Shown here: positions 46,421-53,886 of the stretch, one piece after another
How positions within the stretch are numbered: the first letter of the stretch is position 1
Layout: each line of letters opens with the position of its first letter
From: CBDFGN01 sp965247065
GTDB taxonomy: Bacteria; Bacteroidota; Bacteroidia; Cytophagales; Cyclobacteriaceae
Length of the DNA stretch: 64,000 nt
Direction: 5' to 3'
Assembly (NCBI GenBank): GCA_965247065.1
Contig: CBDFGN010000005.1
Coordinates: forward strand, 617,664-681,663
Program-made: the position numbers and the translations under genes
The notes under the pieces: model-generated
Database searches by the model: none
Seen by the model: the letters and a program-made list of their open reading frames with translations, nothing else
Told to the model about the DNA's origin: nothing

Positions 46421-47086
46421 TCATCTAATAAAATATGGGAATCGATGGGCCGATTTTCTCATCAGGACTCGAATCATATCATTAACGTCACCAGTTCCGG
46501 CACTTACTTCTTTAGAGTACGACCAAATCATTTCTCCGGATTTGTCGTATATTCTAATTGCCGCGTTTGCATCGCCAGTGTTGCCATACCCTAACAAGAA
46601 CGAAGATGCAACAGCCCCTCCAGAGGATTGTTTTTTTACTGTATGAATTTCACCGGTAATTATAGCATCCACGCCTAATGATTCACAAATTTCTTCGGCT
46701 AAGAACTGATCTACGTTTTCATGGTTGATGCCTGCCCTGCTCAGAAGAGCGTTAGTCCTTTTTAATTCCTGCATTTCCACTTTAAGGCCCTTGTTTTGTT
46801 TTCTCCTGAGGGCGTATGTGTAGAAGCTACTTTGTGCAGCTTCGGACCCCGAAGATTCCGCCTCTTGCCTTTCCATAGGGGTCATCCCCTTTTTTTTCTT
46901 GTTTTCAGTGATCTCAAATTCAAAAGGCATTATAGCAAATATTTCTTGACCGAGAATCAGTTTATTTGCGCTCGGTGATTCGAATACTTTGCCGAATACT
47001 TGTGGATAGGAGGATTCACAAATAAAGATTAAAAGAACAAGGAGCATAGAATTTCTAGAAGTCAACTTTTTCGGTTCCAATTTCAT
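46421..47086 (-). CDS. exported protein of unknown function near the prophage edge
   Basis: The protein of ~221 residues from the ATG at 47086 has a signal peptide (NSMLLVLLIFICESSYPQ). It also has segments GQEIFAIMPFEFEITENKKKKG, ICESLGVDAIITGEIHTVKKQSSGGAVASSFLLGYG and AAIRIYDKSGEMIWSYSKEV. The last parts resemble periplasmic CsgG/LpoB-like domains that report lipoprotein assembly, but this is only a likeness. It could be host or a prophage cargo gene. A longer frame starting at 47254 overlaps the repressor and is not favoured. Confidence 0.55.
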   Translation of the reverse strand: MKLEPKKLTSRNSMLLVLLIFICESSYPQVFGKVFESPSANKLILGQEIFAIMPFEFEITENKKKKGMTPMERQEAESSGSEAAQSSFYTYALRRKQNKGLKVEMQELKRTNALLSRAGINHENVDQFLAEEICESLGVDAIITGEIHTVKKQSSGGAVASSFLLGYGNTGDANAAIRIYDKSGEMIWSYSKEVSAGTGDVNDMIRVLMRKSAHRFPYFIR

Positions 47087-47184
47087 TGAGGTACGATTTG
47101 TTATAAAAGAATAAGTCCATAAATGTGAACGGGTTAACTGTTGCCAACCGTTAAGACCGGTAAGCATTGGACTTCTATGGACAA

Positions 47185-47622
47185 CTAACCCGTTTGCCGC
47201 TCCCCCGGCAAATTGGGTGTAGGGGTTTTCAATGTTATTAGCTCTTTCTGACATCGATCCAACTCTTGTCTGAGATCCCTTATGTCCTGATTCTGTTTTA
47301 CAATTTCATTTGTCTGTTTTACAAGTTCTCCGGTTAGTATCTCCACGTCTATTTTGTATTGGTTAATTGAATTTTGGGGTTCAATGGTTTCATTCCGATT
47401 GGCCGGTTCGTCCGATTGGTTAGCGCGCCCAATAATCCTCTCGTAGCTTACATCAAGAATTATTACAATTTTTCTTAATTGATTAAGGGTTGGTAGCTGA
47501 CGGTCTGACTCAATCATTCTAATACTACTTTCGTTGATTTTGCTTGCCAGCGCAAAATCACCGGCATTCTTAAACCCCTTTTCTCTCCTTAACGACTGAA
47601 TCTTTTTACCCAAACGAAACAA
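47185..47622 (-). CDS. XRE-family repressor of the prophage
   Basis: The 145-residue protein starts at a TTG. Its N-terminal helix-turn-helix domain (LGKKIQSLRREKGFKNAGDFALASKINESSIRMIESDRQLPTLNQLRKIVIILDVSYERII) is followed by a coiled-coil C-terminus (KQTNEIVKQNQDIRDLRQELDRCQKEL) that would dimerise it. It lacks a LexA-like protease domain, so SOS cleavage is not expected. It faces the rightward early operon, the usual lysogeny-control layout. Confidence 0.8.
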   Translation of the reverse strand: MFRLGKKIQSLRREKGFKNAGDFALASKINESSIRMIESDRQLPTLNQLRKIVIILDVSYERIIGRANQSDEPANRNETIEPQNSINQYKIDVEILTGELVKQTNEIVKQNQDIRDLRQELDRCQKELITLKTPTPNLPGERQTG

Positions 47623-47707
47623 ATTGTAGAATATTTATCCTAAAAAATCTTGACTTTTGTGTAATTTTTATATATCTTTATAAACGAGTGTATGACAATA
47701 TAATCAA
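47623..47707 (+). promoter_or_regulatory. divergent operator/promoter region of the prophage
   Basis: The 85-bp AT-rich gap between the repressor and the first rightward gene contains TTGACTTTTG followed by TATATCTTTATAAA. Both fit loosely as promoter boxes toward the early genes. It is the expected operator site for the repressor; no clear inverted-repeat operator was found. Confidence 0.45.
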
Positions 47708-47914
47708 ATGGTACGAAATAAGCATGAAGAAGTAGTGGAAACCAAAGACGTTCGGTTTGACATGCCTATTGCCATTCATGGGCTAGTAGGTGTTTACAAA
47801 GCTCACCAAGAAGCAAAAACTAAAAATTCCATAAGTGTTGGTGAAGCCTGTACTGAACTCATCACCAAAGGTCTAGAATCTGAGGGTATCGAACTAATGG
47901 AACTTCCCGCCTAA
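47708..47914 (+). CDS. small early phage protein, putative DNA-binding
   Basis: The 68-residue protein, VRNKHEEVVETKDVRFDMPI followed by a helical stretch, is the first rightward gene opposite the repressor. Position suggests a Cro-like or ribbon-helix-helix regulator, but no motif is firm. Confidence 0.55.
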   Translation: MVRNKHEEVVETKDVRFDMPIAIHGLVGVYKAHQEAKTKNSISVGEACTELITKGLESEGIELMELPA

Positions 47915-47931
47915 ACAACCCATGTAAGAAA

Positions 47932-48219
47932 ATGGACCCAATCCTTTCAAACCGACTAACCCGAATTGAAGAAAGACAAGTAGCCACCCAGGAGGCTATT
48001 CTAAAACTCTCCAAGGATGTATGGACCTATGACGATCTAGCCAGCTTCACAGGGTATTCCAAGTCTTACCTACAGACGCTGGTAAGTCAAGGGGAACTCC
48101 CCTATTACAAACCCACTCGTAAGAAAGTCTTTTTTAAACGCTCTGAGATAGAGGACTGGCTTTTACAGAACAGGGTTTGTTCAAATCAGGAATTAGAAGA
48201 AAAAGCGATAAACGGATGA
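47932..48219 (+). CDS. excisionase-type helix-turn-helix protein
   Basis: The 95-residue protein has an N-terminal helix and a MerR/HTH_17-like domain: DVWTYDDLASFTGYSKSYLQTLVSQGELPYYKPTRKKVFFKRSEIEDWLLQN. Such domains bind DNA in excisionases and small plasmid or phage regulators. The next gene overlaps its stop as ATGA. Confidence 0.75.
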   Translation: MDPILSNRLTRIEERQVATQEAILKLSKDVWTYDDLASFTGYSKSYLQTLVSQGELPYYKPTRKKVFFKRSEIEDWLLQNRVCSNQELEEKAING

Positions 48220-48428
48220 AATGGTCCAAAAACTCTTGGCGAAACATAAAAGAGACAGCGATAGTGGCAGTTCTAATGCTTCCCCTCATCTCATGGATGG
48301 ACACTGACACAGATAGGGGGGTCGCCGAGTTTTTTGTGATGTTCATCTATGCATTCTTGGTCTGGTTTTCAACTAGAGAACTCCGAGAACGCATCGAATC
48401 TATTATAAAATCCTTAAACCGATACTAA
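48216..48428 (+). CDS. small membrane protein
   Basis: The 70-residue product (ATG overlapping the previous stop) has two hydrophobic segments, ETAIVAVLMLPLISWM and AEFFVMFIYAFLVWF, and a basic C-terminus. Unknown phage membrane protein. Confidence 0.55.
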   Translation: MKWSKNSWRNIKETAIVAVLMLPLISWMDTDTDRGVAEFFVMFIYAFLVWFSTRELRERIESIIKSLNRY

Positions 48429-48441
48429 AACCCTAAATCCC

Positions 48442-48789
48442 ATGACAGTAGTAACCCAAGAACAAACCTACATTCCCAAGGAGCTCCTGGAAGCTCTTCT
48501 TAATCATCCTGAAACCTGGATAGAAGTAGACCACGACTGGGGAATAACAGACCCCACAGAACGGATGGCGAAAATGTACTGCGAGATCCGTTTCTACCAA
48601 ATCAATAAAGCCTACCACTGGGTATTTGATAACAACGAGTTGGAAGAGTTCGCAAACTCAAATTGGGATGTCGGCGAGTACTGGCGGGATGACTCGAAAA
48701 AAGTAGATCAGGTAGCGGCTGACTTTTGCCTCTTGAATTTCCATCAGGCCGAAGAGGTCACTGAGGATACAAACTGGGATGTACAATGA
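48442..48789 (+). CDS. hypothetical phage protein
   Basis: The 115-residue acidic, Trp- and Asn-rich protein has VDHDWGITDPTERMAKMYCEIRFYQINKAYHWVFDNNELE. No family recognised. It overlaps the next start by 4 bp. Confidence 0.6.
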   Translation: MTVVTQEQTYIPKELLEALLNHPETWIEVDHDWGITDPTERMAKMYCEIRFYQINKAYHWVFDNNELEEFANSNWDVGEYWRDDSKKVDQVAADFCLLNFHQAEEVTEDTNWDVQ

Positions 48790-49118
48790 TACACCCTCTA
48801 TCTCTTGAAGCCTGGAAAGAAGTCTCCAAAGACCTGAGAAAAGCTCAGAGGAGAGTCGTTGACACTCTGGCGGAATCAGAAGGACCCAGGACCTGTGAGG
48901 AGATTGCTATCAAGCTAGGCGTGTTTCCTAATCAGATAAGCGGAAGATTCAAGGAACTACACGAAGCGGGATTTATTGAGCCAGCAAATTTAATTGGAAG
49001 AACCAGGGCCGGGAACAAGGCCATAAAATGGAAAATCAATCCTTTTAAGATAGCAGAGCAGTCCGTACACTTTGAAAGGCTGGATGAGGCTAACCAAATA
49101 GAGATAGGTTTTGTATGA
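48786..49118 (+). CDS. winged-helix DNA-binding protein
   Basis: The 110-residue protein contains RRVVDTLAESEGPRTCEEIAIKLGVFPNQISGRFKELHEAGFIEPA, a winged-helix of the MarR/phage-regulator type, and IGRTRAGNKAIKWKI as wing. Early gene regulation or replication role inferred from position. Confidence 0.7.
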   Translation: MIHPLSLEAWKEVSKDLRKAQRRVVDTLAESEGPRTCEEIAIKLGVFPNQISGRFKELHEAGFIEPANLIGRTRAGNKAIKWKINPFKIAEQSVHFERLDEANQIEIGFV

Positions 49119-49210
49119 CCTCCTTCACCGAGAAACCTGAAGACTTAGAACAATGGCTGGTGTTCATCCTGCTGATAGCAGTAGTTATTCTGAAAGCCAT
49201 ATTCCAGTGA
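49115..49210 (+). CDS. 31-residue membrane protein
   Basis: An ATG overlapping the previous stop (ATGA) opens a 31-codon frame with a single hydrophobic helix, WLVFILLIAVVILKAIFQ. Its stop overlaps the following GTG start (GTGA). The chain of couplings supports it as real. Confidence 0.6.
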   Translation: MTSFTEKPEDLEQWLVFILLIAVVILKAIFQ

Positions 49211-49389
49211 TAGAGGATCTCCGGAAGATGTGGTTCTTAAGAATGCAGGCTCTCCAGAGCGAAGGAAATCCAGAACACTTTGTCTGGAAGCAAGCCATAG
49301 ACGAGCTAAATGATTTTTTAAATGATAACAACCAAGAGAAACCGGGAGCTGAAAGAGCTGAAGAACTCCGAGTTGATCAAGATTCTTGA
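49207..49389 (+). CDS. hypothetical phage protein
   Basis: The product is 60 residues from a GTG at 49207: VIEDLRKMWFLRMQALQSEG, followed by an acidic tail. An ATG at 49153 is possible but would overlap the membrane-protein frame. Unknown function. Confidence 0.5.
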   Translation: MIEDLRKMWFLRMQALQSEGNPEHFVWKQAIDELNDFLNDNNQEKPGAERAEELRVDQDS

Positions 49390-49741
49390 TAAGGAGTTTT
49401 CAATCTTCATCCGTAGGTCCAACCGGATTCAAGGAAAGGATTACTGCCAATGCGGCACGTGTTCCTTCAAGGGGTACTGGAAAGAGATGCAGTGTGGACA
49501 TTTTATGACCCGCAATCACTTAGCTACAAGATGGGAAGAGAAGAACTGCCTACCGCAATGCGGTGGATGCAATGGACCTAAAGGAGGGATGCAATATATC
49601 ATGGCTCAAACCTTGAACCAAATTCACGGGAAACAAACAGCCGAACAGATGGAAATCAAAAGCAAGAACTTCTGGAAGCCCATGCCCTTCGAGCTCATTC
49701 ATTTAATCCAGCACTACCGAGAACAAAACAGACGCTTGTGA
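49322..49741 (+). CDS. ninG: NinG-family recombination protein
   Basis: The 139-residue protein matches lambda NinG (Rap) in having C-x-C-x2-C zinc-type ligands (YCQCGTCSFKG) and the HNH-like QCGHFMTRNHLATRWEEKNCLPQCGGCNG. NinG cleaves branched recombination intermediates. It sits just ahead of the annealing protein and exonuclease, forming a recombination module. Confidence 0.85.
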   Translation: MITTKRNRELKELKNSELIKILDKEFSIFIRRSNRIQGKDYCQCGTCSFKGYWKEMQCGHFMTRNHLATRWEEKNCLPQCGGCNGPKGGMQYIMAQTLNQIHGKQTAEQMEIKSKNFWKPMPFELIHLIQHYREQNRRL

Positions 49742-49760
49742 AAGTTAAACTAATAATTCT

Positions 49761-50315
49761 ATGACCCAAACTAAAGAATTAGCCAAAACCAATAAGAACG
49801 GCAAGAATGAATTGCCCGATAAGTACCAGGTTGTTCAGTCAGCAATTGATACAGAGAAACAAAACGCTCTTGAGAAGTTCAACCTCATCTTGGACAACCC
49901 CCCTAAAAAGGAGTGGGTAAAGGTTAACAAGTTCGCCAATAAGTCAAAGTACCTACCTATCCGGATTGTGGAAAATCTTCTGCGTTCCTTCTTTGGGGTG
50001 TACCAGGTGGAGTGGATTGGCCCAGTACATATCATAGGGAACTCGGTAGTAGCTGAATGTCACCTTAAAGTATACCATCCAGTCCTGCAGCAATGGCTTT
50101 CCTATGCCGGCGTTGGGGCAGTGCCTATTGAACTCAGCAAAGAAGCTGAGAATCCACTTGATTTTAGATCATTGCATGCGAAGGCTCTCCATAAGAACAT
50201 CCCCGCAGCCAAGGCTTTTGCTATTAATAACGCTGCCAAATCCATTGGGAGAGTATTCGGCGCTGATTTAAACAGCCAGGAACATAGCCAAACCTTTGAA
50301 TTATACGGATCATGA
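49761..50315 (+). CDS. putative single-strand annealing protein (Rad52-like)
   Basis: The 184-residue protein has KSKYLPIRIVENLLRSFFGVYQVEWIG, HPVLQQWLSYAGVGAVPIEL and the C-terminal KAFAINNAAKSIGRVFGADLN, which are like Rad52/Rad22-type phage annealing proteins. It would anneal strands resected by the exonuclease encoded next (4-bp overlap). An Erf-type identity cannot be excluded. Confidence 0.65.
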   Translation: MTQTKELAKTNKNGKNELPDKYQVVQSAIDTEKQNALEKFNLILDNPPKKEWVKVNKFANKSKYLPIRIVENLLRSFFGVYQVEWIGPVHIIGNSVVAECHLKVYHPVLQQWLSYAGVGAVPIELSKEAENPLDFRSLHAKALHKNIPAAKAFAINNAAKSIGRVFGADLNSQEHSQTFELYGS

Positions 50316-50977
50316 AAGATTATTTCGATAACCTACAAGAGAAGGTAGATAGTATTGAGCAGGAAGAAGCATTGCTCCAGGGGACTACTGAATGGCAGGA
50401 GCAAAGATTGGGGAAACTAACTTCTTCACGTTTCGGGGACATGATGCAGCGCGGACGTGGAAAGAGTGAGGACTTCGGGCTAAAAGCTATGACTTACGTC
50501 TATGAGAAGATTGCCGAGCAACTTACCGGATCAGCTCACCTTATCACCTCTAAAGCAATGGAGTGGGGCCTCGAAATGGAGGATGAAGCCAGGGAACAGT
50601 ATTCTCTTATTTCCAAGAACTATGTAGACCCTTGCGGGTTTATCAGATTCTCAGAAGTTGCAGGAGGCACACCGGATGGTTTAGTGGGAGAAGATGGGAT
50701 TATAGAAATCAAGTGTCCCTACAATCCTGCCAATCATATCGAGACGGTTATCGGCAATCTGGTTCCTGACAGATACCATATGCAAATACAAGGCAACCTG
50801 ATGGTAACAGGTCGTAATTGGTGCGACTACATCAGCTACGATCCAAGGATAACTGAGGAGGTTTTAAAGATGCATGTTATAAGGGTGGGTAGGGATGAGG
50901 AAATCATTGAGGCCATCGGTGAGCGCATCAAGGTGGTATCGGAACTTATTAAGGAATTGATAAAGAAGGTAAAGTAG
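50312..50977 (+). CDS. YqaJ/lambda-type exonuclease
   Basis: The 221-residue PD-(D/E)XK nuclease has TEWQEQRLGKLTSSRFGDMM, MEWGLEMEDEAREQYS, GTPDGLVGEDGIIEIKCP (the catalytic D, E and K) and YHMQIQGNLMVTGRNWCDYISYDPR. It resects DNA 5'-3' for recombination with the annealing protein. Confidence 0.92.
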   Translation: MKDYFDNLQEKVDSIEQEEALLQGTTEWQEQRLGKLTSSRFGDMMQRGRGKSEDFGLKAMTYVYEKIAEQLTGSAHLITSKAMEWGLEMEDEAREQYSLISKNYVDPCGFIRFSEVAGGTPDGLVGEDGIIEIKCPYNPANHIETVIGNLVPDRYHMQIQGNLMVTGRNWCDYISYDPRITEEVLKMHVIRVGRDEEIIEAIGERIKVVSELIKELIKKVK

Positions 50978-51004
50978 ATGGAATTAGTGAAGTTGAGGTA
51001 GATA

Positions 51005-51673
51005 ATGGGTAAAGAATTACAAAAGATAGAGACATTTCAAAAGGACTTGGCTCTAGCCGAGACACTAGAGGAAATCAAGTGGATAGACAACGCTGCTGCT
51101 GCTTATCAAGAGTTTACCCGCAGAGAAAACTTAGGTCTTGAAATTCAAAACAATGTGGGGGAATTTCGGGTAGATGTTGAATGCAAACCAGGCCAATGGC
51201 TTGACGACAATTATCCGCATGGAGGTAGGGAAGGCAACACCAATGCGTCTGAAAACGAAGGTAGCACGGACAGACCTCCGTTTTCAATGCCTACCAATAA
51301 AACGGAATCCGCAAGAGCCAGAGGTTTAAGAAAGGCCAAAAAGAAGGGCAAAATAAAGGAGGTTATAGAGACAATTAAAGCTAGGGGAGACGTGGTTACG
51401 CCCCACAAGGTTTATGTGGGGGTTAAGAAAAAGGAGAAGCGCACGGCATATGTTGTTGAGATCCCGGAAGGTAAGTACAGCGTGATATATACCGACCCAC
51501 CCTGGCCGGTTGGCTCAATTGATATGGGTAAATGGGAAAGTCCCTTAGATGACAAGTACCCAACCATGACAATTGATGAGATCAAACGTTTATCAGTTGA
51601 GCATAATGCTGCAGATGACTGTGGTCTTTTCATGTGGACAACTCACTTTAAAACAATAAATCAAAATGGTTAA
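51005..51673 (+). pseudogene. MT-A70 methyltransferase, truncated copy
   Basis: The 222-residue frame is a paralogue of the 327-residue gene at 52512. The N-terminal domain is retained and the catalytic DPPW motif is present (VIYTDPPWPVGSIDMGKWESPL). It stops after FMWTTH where the full copy continues for ~120 more residues. The following bases start ssb (ATG at 51666 overlaps). A further 20-bp relic ATGGAATTAGTGAAGTTGAG at 50978, equal to the start of the full gene, precedes it. Without the second half of the SAM fold it should be inactive. Confidence 0.75.
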
Positions 51674-52079
51674 TCGCGTACACCTTATTGGAAATTTAGG
51701 CAAAGACCCGAAAGTGCGTCACCTGGAATCAGGCAACGTGGTAGCTAATTTTTCCCTGGCAACTTCTGAAAGGTATAAGAAAGATGGCGAAAAAGTAATC
51801 CACACCGAGTGGCACAACATTGTCTTTTGGGGGCCTCTCGCCAAGGTCTGCGAGAAATACTTGAAGAAAGGAAAACAAGTCTATGTGGAAGGAAGAATAA
51901 CCACCCGGAGTTACAAGGATAAGGACGGCAACAAAAAGTACGTCACCGAGATAATAGGTCACCAACTCCAGATGCTTGGAAGTAAGGAGGAGAGGAAAGA
52001 GCCCAAAGAAGACTTTCCTGCCGAGGAGGAATATCAAGAAGCTCAGGTGGTGTCCTCAGATGGCGACTTACCCTTCTAG
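51666..52079 (+). CDS. ssb: single-stranded DNA-binding protein
   Basis: The 137-residue protein is a complete SSB: MVNRVHLIGNLGKDPKVRHL start, OB-fold FSLATSERYKKDGEKVIHTEWHNIVFWGPLAKVCEKYLKKGKQVYVEGRI, and an acidic tail ending SDGDLPF. It belongs to the phage replication/recombination set. Confidence 0.95.
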   Translation: MVNRVHLIGNLGKDPKVRHLESGNVVANFSLATSERYKKDGEKVIHTEWHNIVFWGPLAKVCEKYLKKGKQVYVEGRITTRSYKDKDGNKKYVTEIIGHQLQMLGSKEERKEPKEDFPAEEEYQEAQVVSSDGDLPF

Positions 52080-52097
52080 CCATACGGACCAGGAAGC

Positions 52098-52296
52098 ATG
52101 AAAGAGAAACGCACTCAAAAACAGAACGTCTTAACCTACCTAAAAAGGTATGGAAGTATCTCCCGTTCCCGGGGCCTGGGCTCACTTCTCAATCTCTAAT
52201 CTGACTGCAGTTATCTCGGACTTGAGAAAGGAAGGCCACCAGATTGAAGCAACCAAGAATGACAGGGGTCTAACCCTTTTCAAATATCCATTTTAA
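52098..52296 (+). pseudogene. helix-turn-helix phage protein, frameshifted
   Basis: The frame from ATG 52098 reads KEKRTQKQNVLTYLKRYGSIS, the start of a common small phage HTH family. It then goes out of frame; the right continuation, FSISNLTAVISDLRKEGHQI and LTLFKYPF, is in another frame ending at 52296. One indel near 52155-52165 explains both. Confidence 0.6.
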
Positions 52297-52325
52297 GGGG
52301 TCATTAAGGAAGCACACGCAACGCT

Positions 52326-52472
52326 ATGAGAAGACGACTAAAACGATACTATTTCAGCCTTTCATTAGGACAGAGGCTTTTATTTGATTTTGGAATTATC
52401 GCATGTCTTGGTATCGCAGGCTCCTGCGCTCTATTTTTAGTTTGGTTAGGGTTATGGGGTGCGGTTTTATAG
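52326..52472 (+). CDS. 48-residue membrane protein
   Basis: MRRRLKRYYFSLSLGQRLLF is followed by a long hydrophobic helix (FGIIACLGIAGSCALFLVWLGLW). The basic N-terminus and single helix suggest an inner-membrane peptide. The terminator hairpin overlaps its last codons. Confidence 0.5.
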   Translation: MRRRLKRYYFSLSLGQRLLFDFGIIACLGIAGSCALFLVWLGLWGAVL

Positions 52473-52494
52473 GGATGCCGCACCCCTATTTTTT
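52456..52494 (+). terminator. terminator before the full MT-A70 gene
   Basis: GGGGTGCGG (52456-52464) and CCGCACCCC (52478-52486) form a perfect 9-bp stem followed by TATTTTTT. It would end the early recombination/ssb transcript or act as an antitermination-controlled site. Confidence 0.85.
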
Positions 52495-52511
52495 AAATAG
52501 ATGAAGGTATA

Positions 52512-53495
52512 ATGGAATTAGTGAAGTTGAGCAGGGCAAGACAAGCATTAGAGGAGGCCAAGACCCTGCAAGAAATTAAGGACATCAAGGACTTAGGGAC
52601 GACTGCCAAGAAATACGCTCAGGCGAAGGGACTTGGGAGAGATATGGTCAATGCTGCTGCTCAAATAGAAGTGCGGGCTATACGTGGACTGGGGAAAATG
52701 ATACCCAAACACCAGGAAGAAGGCAGATTGAGAAAACAGGGGCAAAGTTACCGAGGGTCACCCGTTTCAGGTAGAGGGCCTTTACCTGAAAATCCACCGC
52801 CCAGTTTAAATGAATTAAGGATCAGCAAGTACGAGAGCAGCACCGCACAAAAGATGGCGGAAATAGATGATACCGACTTCGAGGAGTTACTGGCAGGGGC
52901 TAAACACTTGACAGTCACATATATGTTGAGGCATGGGCCTGCAGGTGAAAATAGCGAAAGACCTGCGCTCCCCGAGATCCCCCAAGGGAAATACAGTGTT
53001 ATCTATACCGACCCACCCTGGCCTGTGGGGTCCATAGATCTGGGCAAGTGGCAAAATCCTATCGATGCTAAGTACCCTACCATGAATATCGATGAGATAA
53101 AGAGGCTCCCCGTCACAAGTACCGCAGCAGATGATTGCTCTCTATTCATGTGGACAACTCACACATTTCTACCAGACGCACTAGCAATTATTAAACATTG
53201 GGGCTTTAAATATCACTGCTTAATAACATGGGATAAGGGAGGGGGATGGACCCAGTTTGGCTTTCATAGGATGACGGAATTTTTGGTGTACGCTTACCAG
53301 GGTCGAATGAATGTAGATCAATCCGGCAAGGCTATACCTACGCTAATAAGTGAGAAGAAAACGTACCACTCCAAAAAGCCAGACTCTATTAGAGAATTAA
53401 TTGAGAAGAAAACGCCAGGACCAAGGCTAGAAATGTTCGCTAGGGACAAATATGAAGGTTGGGTATCGTGGGGCAACCAAGTTGAGAATGATTGA
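52512..53495 (+). CDS. MT-A70 family DNA adenine methyltransferase
   Basis: The 327-residue protein has an N-terminal helical domain found in phage methylases (EAKTLQEIKDIKDLGTTAKKYAQAKGLG). The MT-A70 catalytic domain has DPPW at about residue 166 (VIYTDPPWPVGSIDLGKW), MWTTHTFLPDALAIIKHWGF and the final KKPDSIRELIE, PGPRLEMFARDKYEGWVSWGNQ. It likely makes N6-methyladenine on phage DNA for restriction evasion. Confidence 0.88.
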   Translation: MELVKLSRARQALEEAKTLQEIKDIKDLGTTAKKYAQAKGLGRDMVNAAAQIEVRAIRGLGKMIPKHQEEGRLRKQGQSYRGSPVSGRGPLPENPPPSLNELRISKYESSTAQKMAEIDDTDFEELLAGAKHLTVTYMLRHGPAGENSERPALPEIPQGKYSVIYTDPPWPVGSIDLGKWQNPIDAKYPTMNIDEIKRLPVTSTAADDCSLFMWTTHTFLPDALAIIKHWGFKYHCLITWDKGGGWTQFGFHRMTEFLVYAYQGRMNVDQSGKAIPTLISEKKTYHSKKPDSIRELIEKKTPGPRLEMFARDKYEGWVSWGNQVEND

Positions 53496-53886
53496 CATAG
53501 TAAGACTACAAGAGGGGATAGAGGGTGAAGGTGTGGTAAGAGAGCTAATAAGGCAAACCTGCAATCTATACTTTCAAGGTGACATCATTTTCAAATATAA
53601 AGAAAGGTGGTTTGTAGGTGAGGTCAAACATCAAGCAGTTTTTGACCCGCCTCCATTTAAAGGACATGGGTTGCCTCATTGGCAGCTACGTCACAGACTT
53701 CAATTTCAAAAAGATACGGGAATTAGGGCACTACTATTCATTATGGACAAGAATACAAAAGTTATTTACTGGCAGTATATGGACATCCTTAACGATGGCA
53801 AATACCATCAGACACACGGGGATAAGCCAAGAAGGGTATTTCCCGTAGAGAGTTTTGAAATACTTAATGTCTCATTAAATGGCTAA
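53488..53886 (+). CDS. putative PD-(D/E)XK nuclease
   Basis: The protein of ~132 residues from the ATG at 53488, which lies 6 bp before the end of the methylase frame, has a Glu-rich helix (LQEGIEGEGVVRELIRQTCNLYF) and WFVGEVKHQ. The E-x-K in the latter, with the preceding strand, looks like a restriction-fold active site. Pairing with the adjacent methylase is suggestive, but the assignment rests on a short motif. Confidence 0.45.
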   Translation: MIDIVRLQEGIEGEGVVRELIRQTCNLYFQGDIIFKYKERWFVGEVKHQAVFDPPPFKGHGLPHWQLRHRLQFQKDTGIRALLFIMDKNTKVIYWQYMDILNDGKYHQTHGDKPRRVFPVESFEILNVSLNG

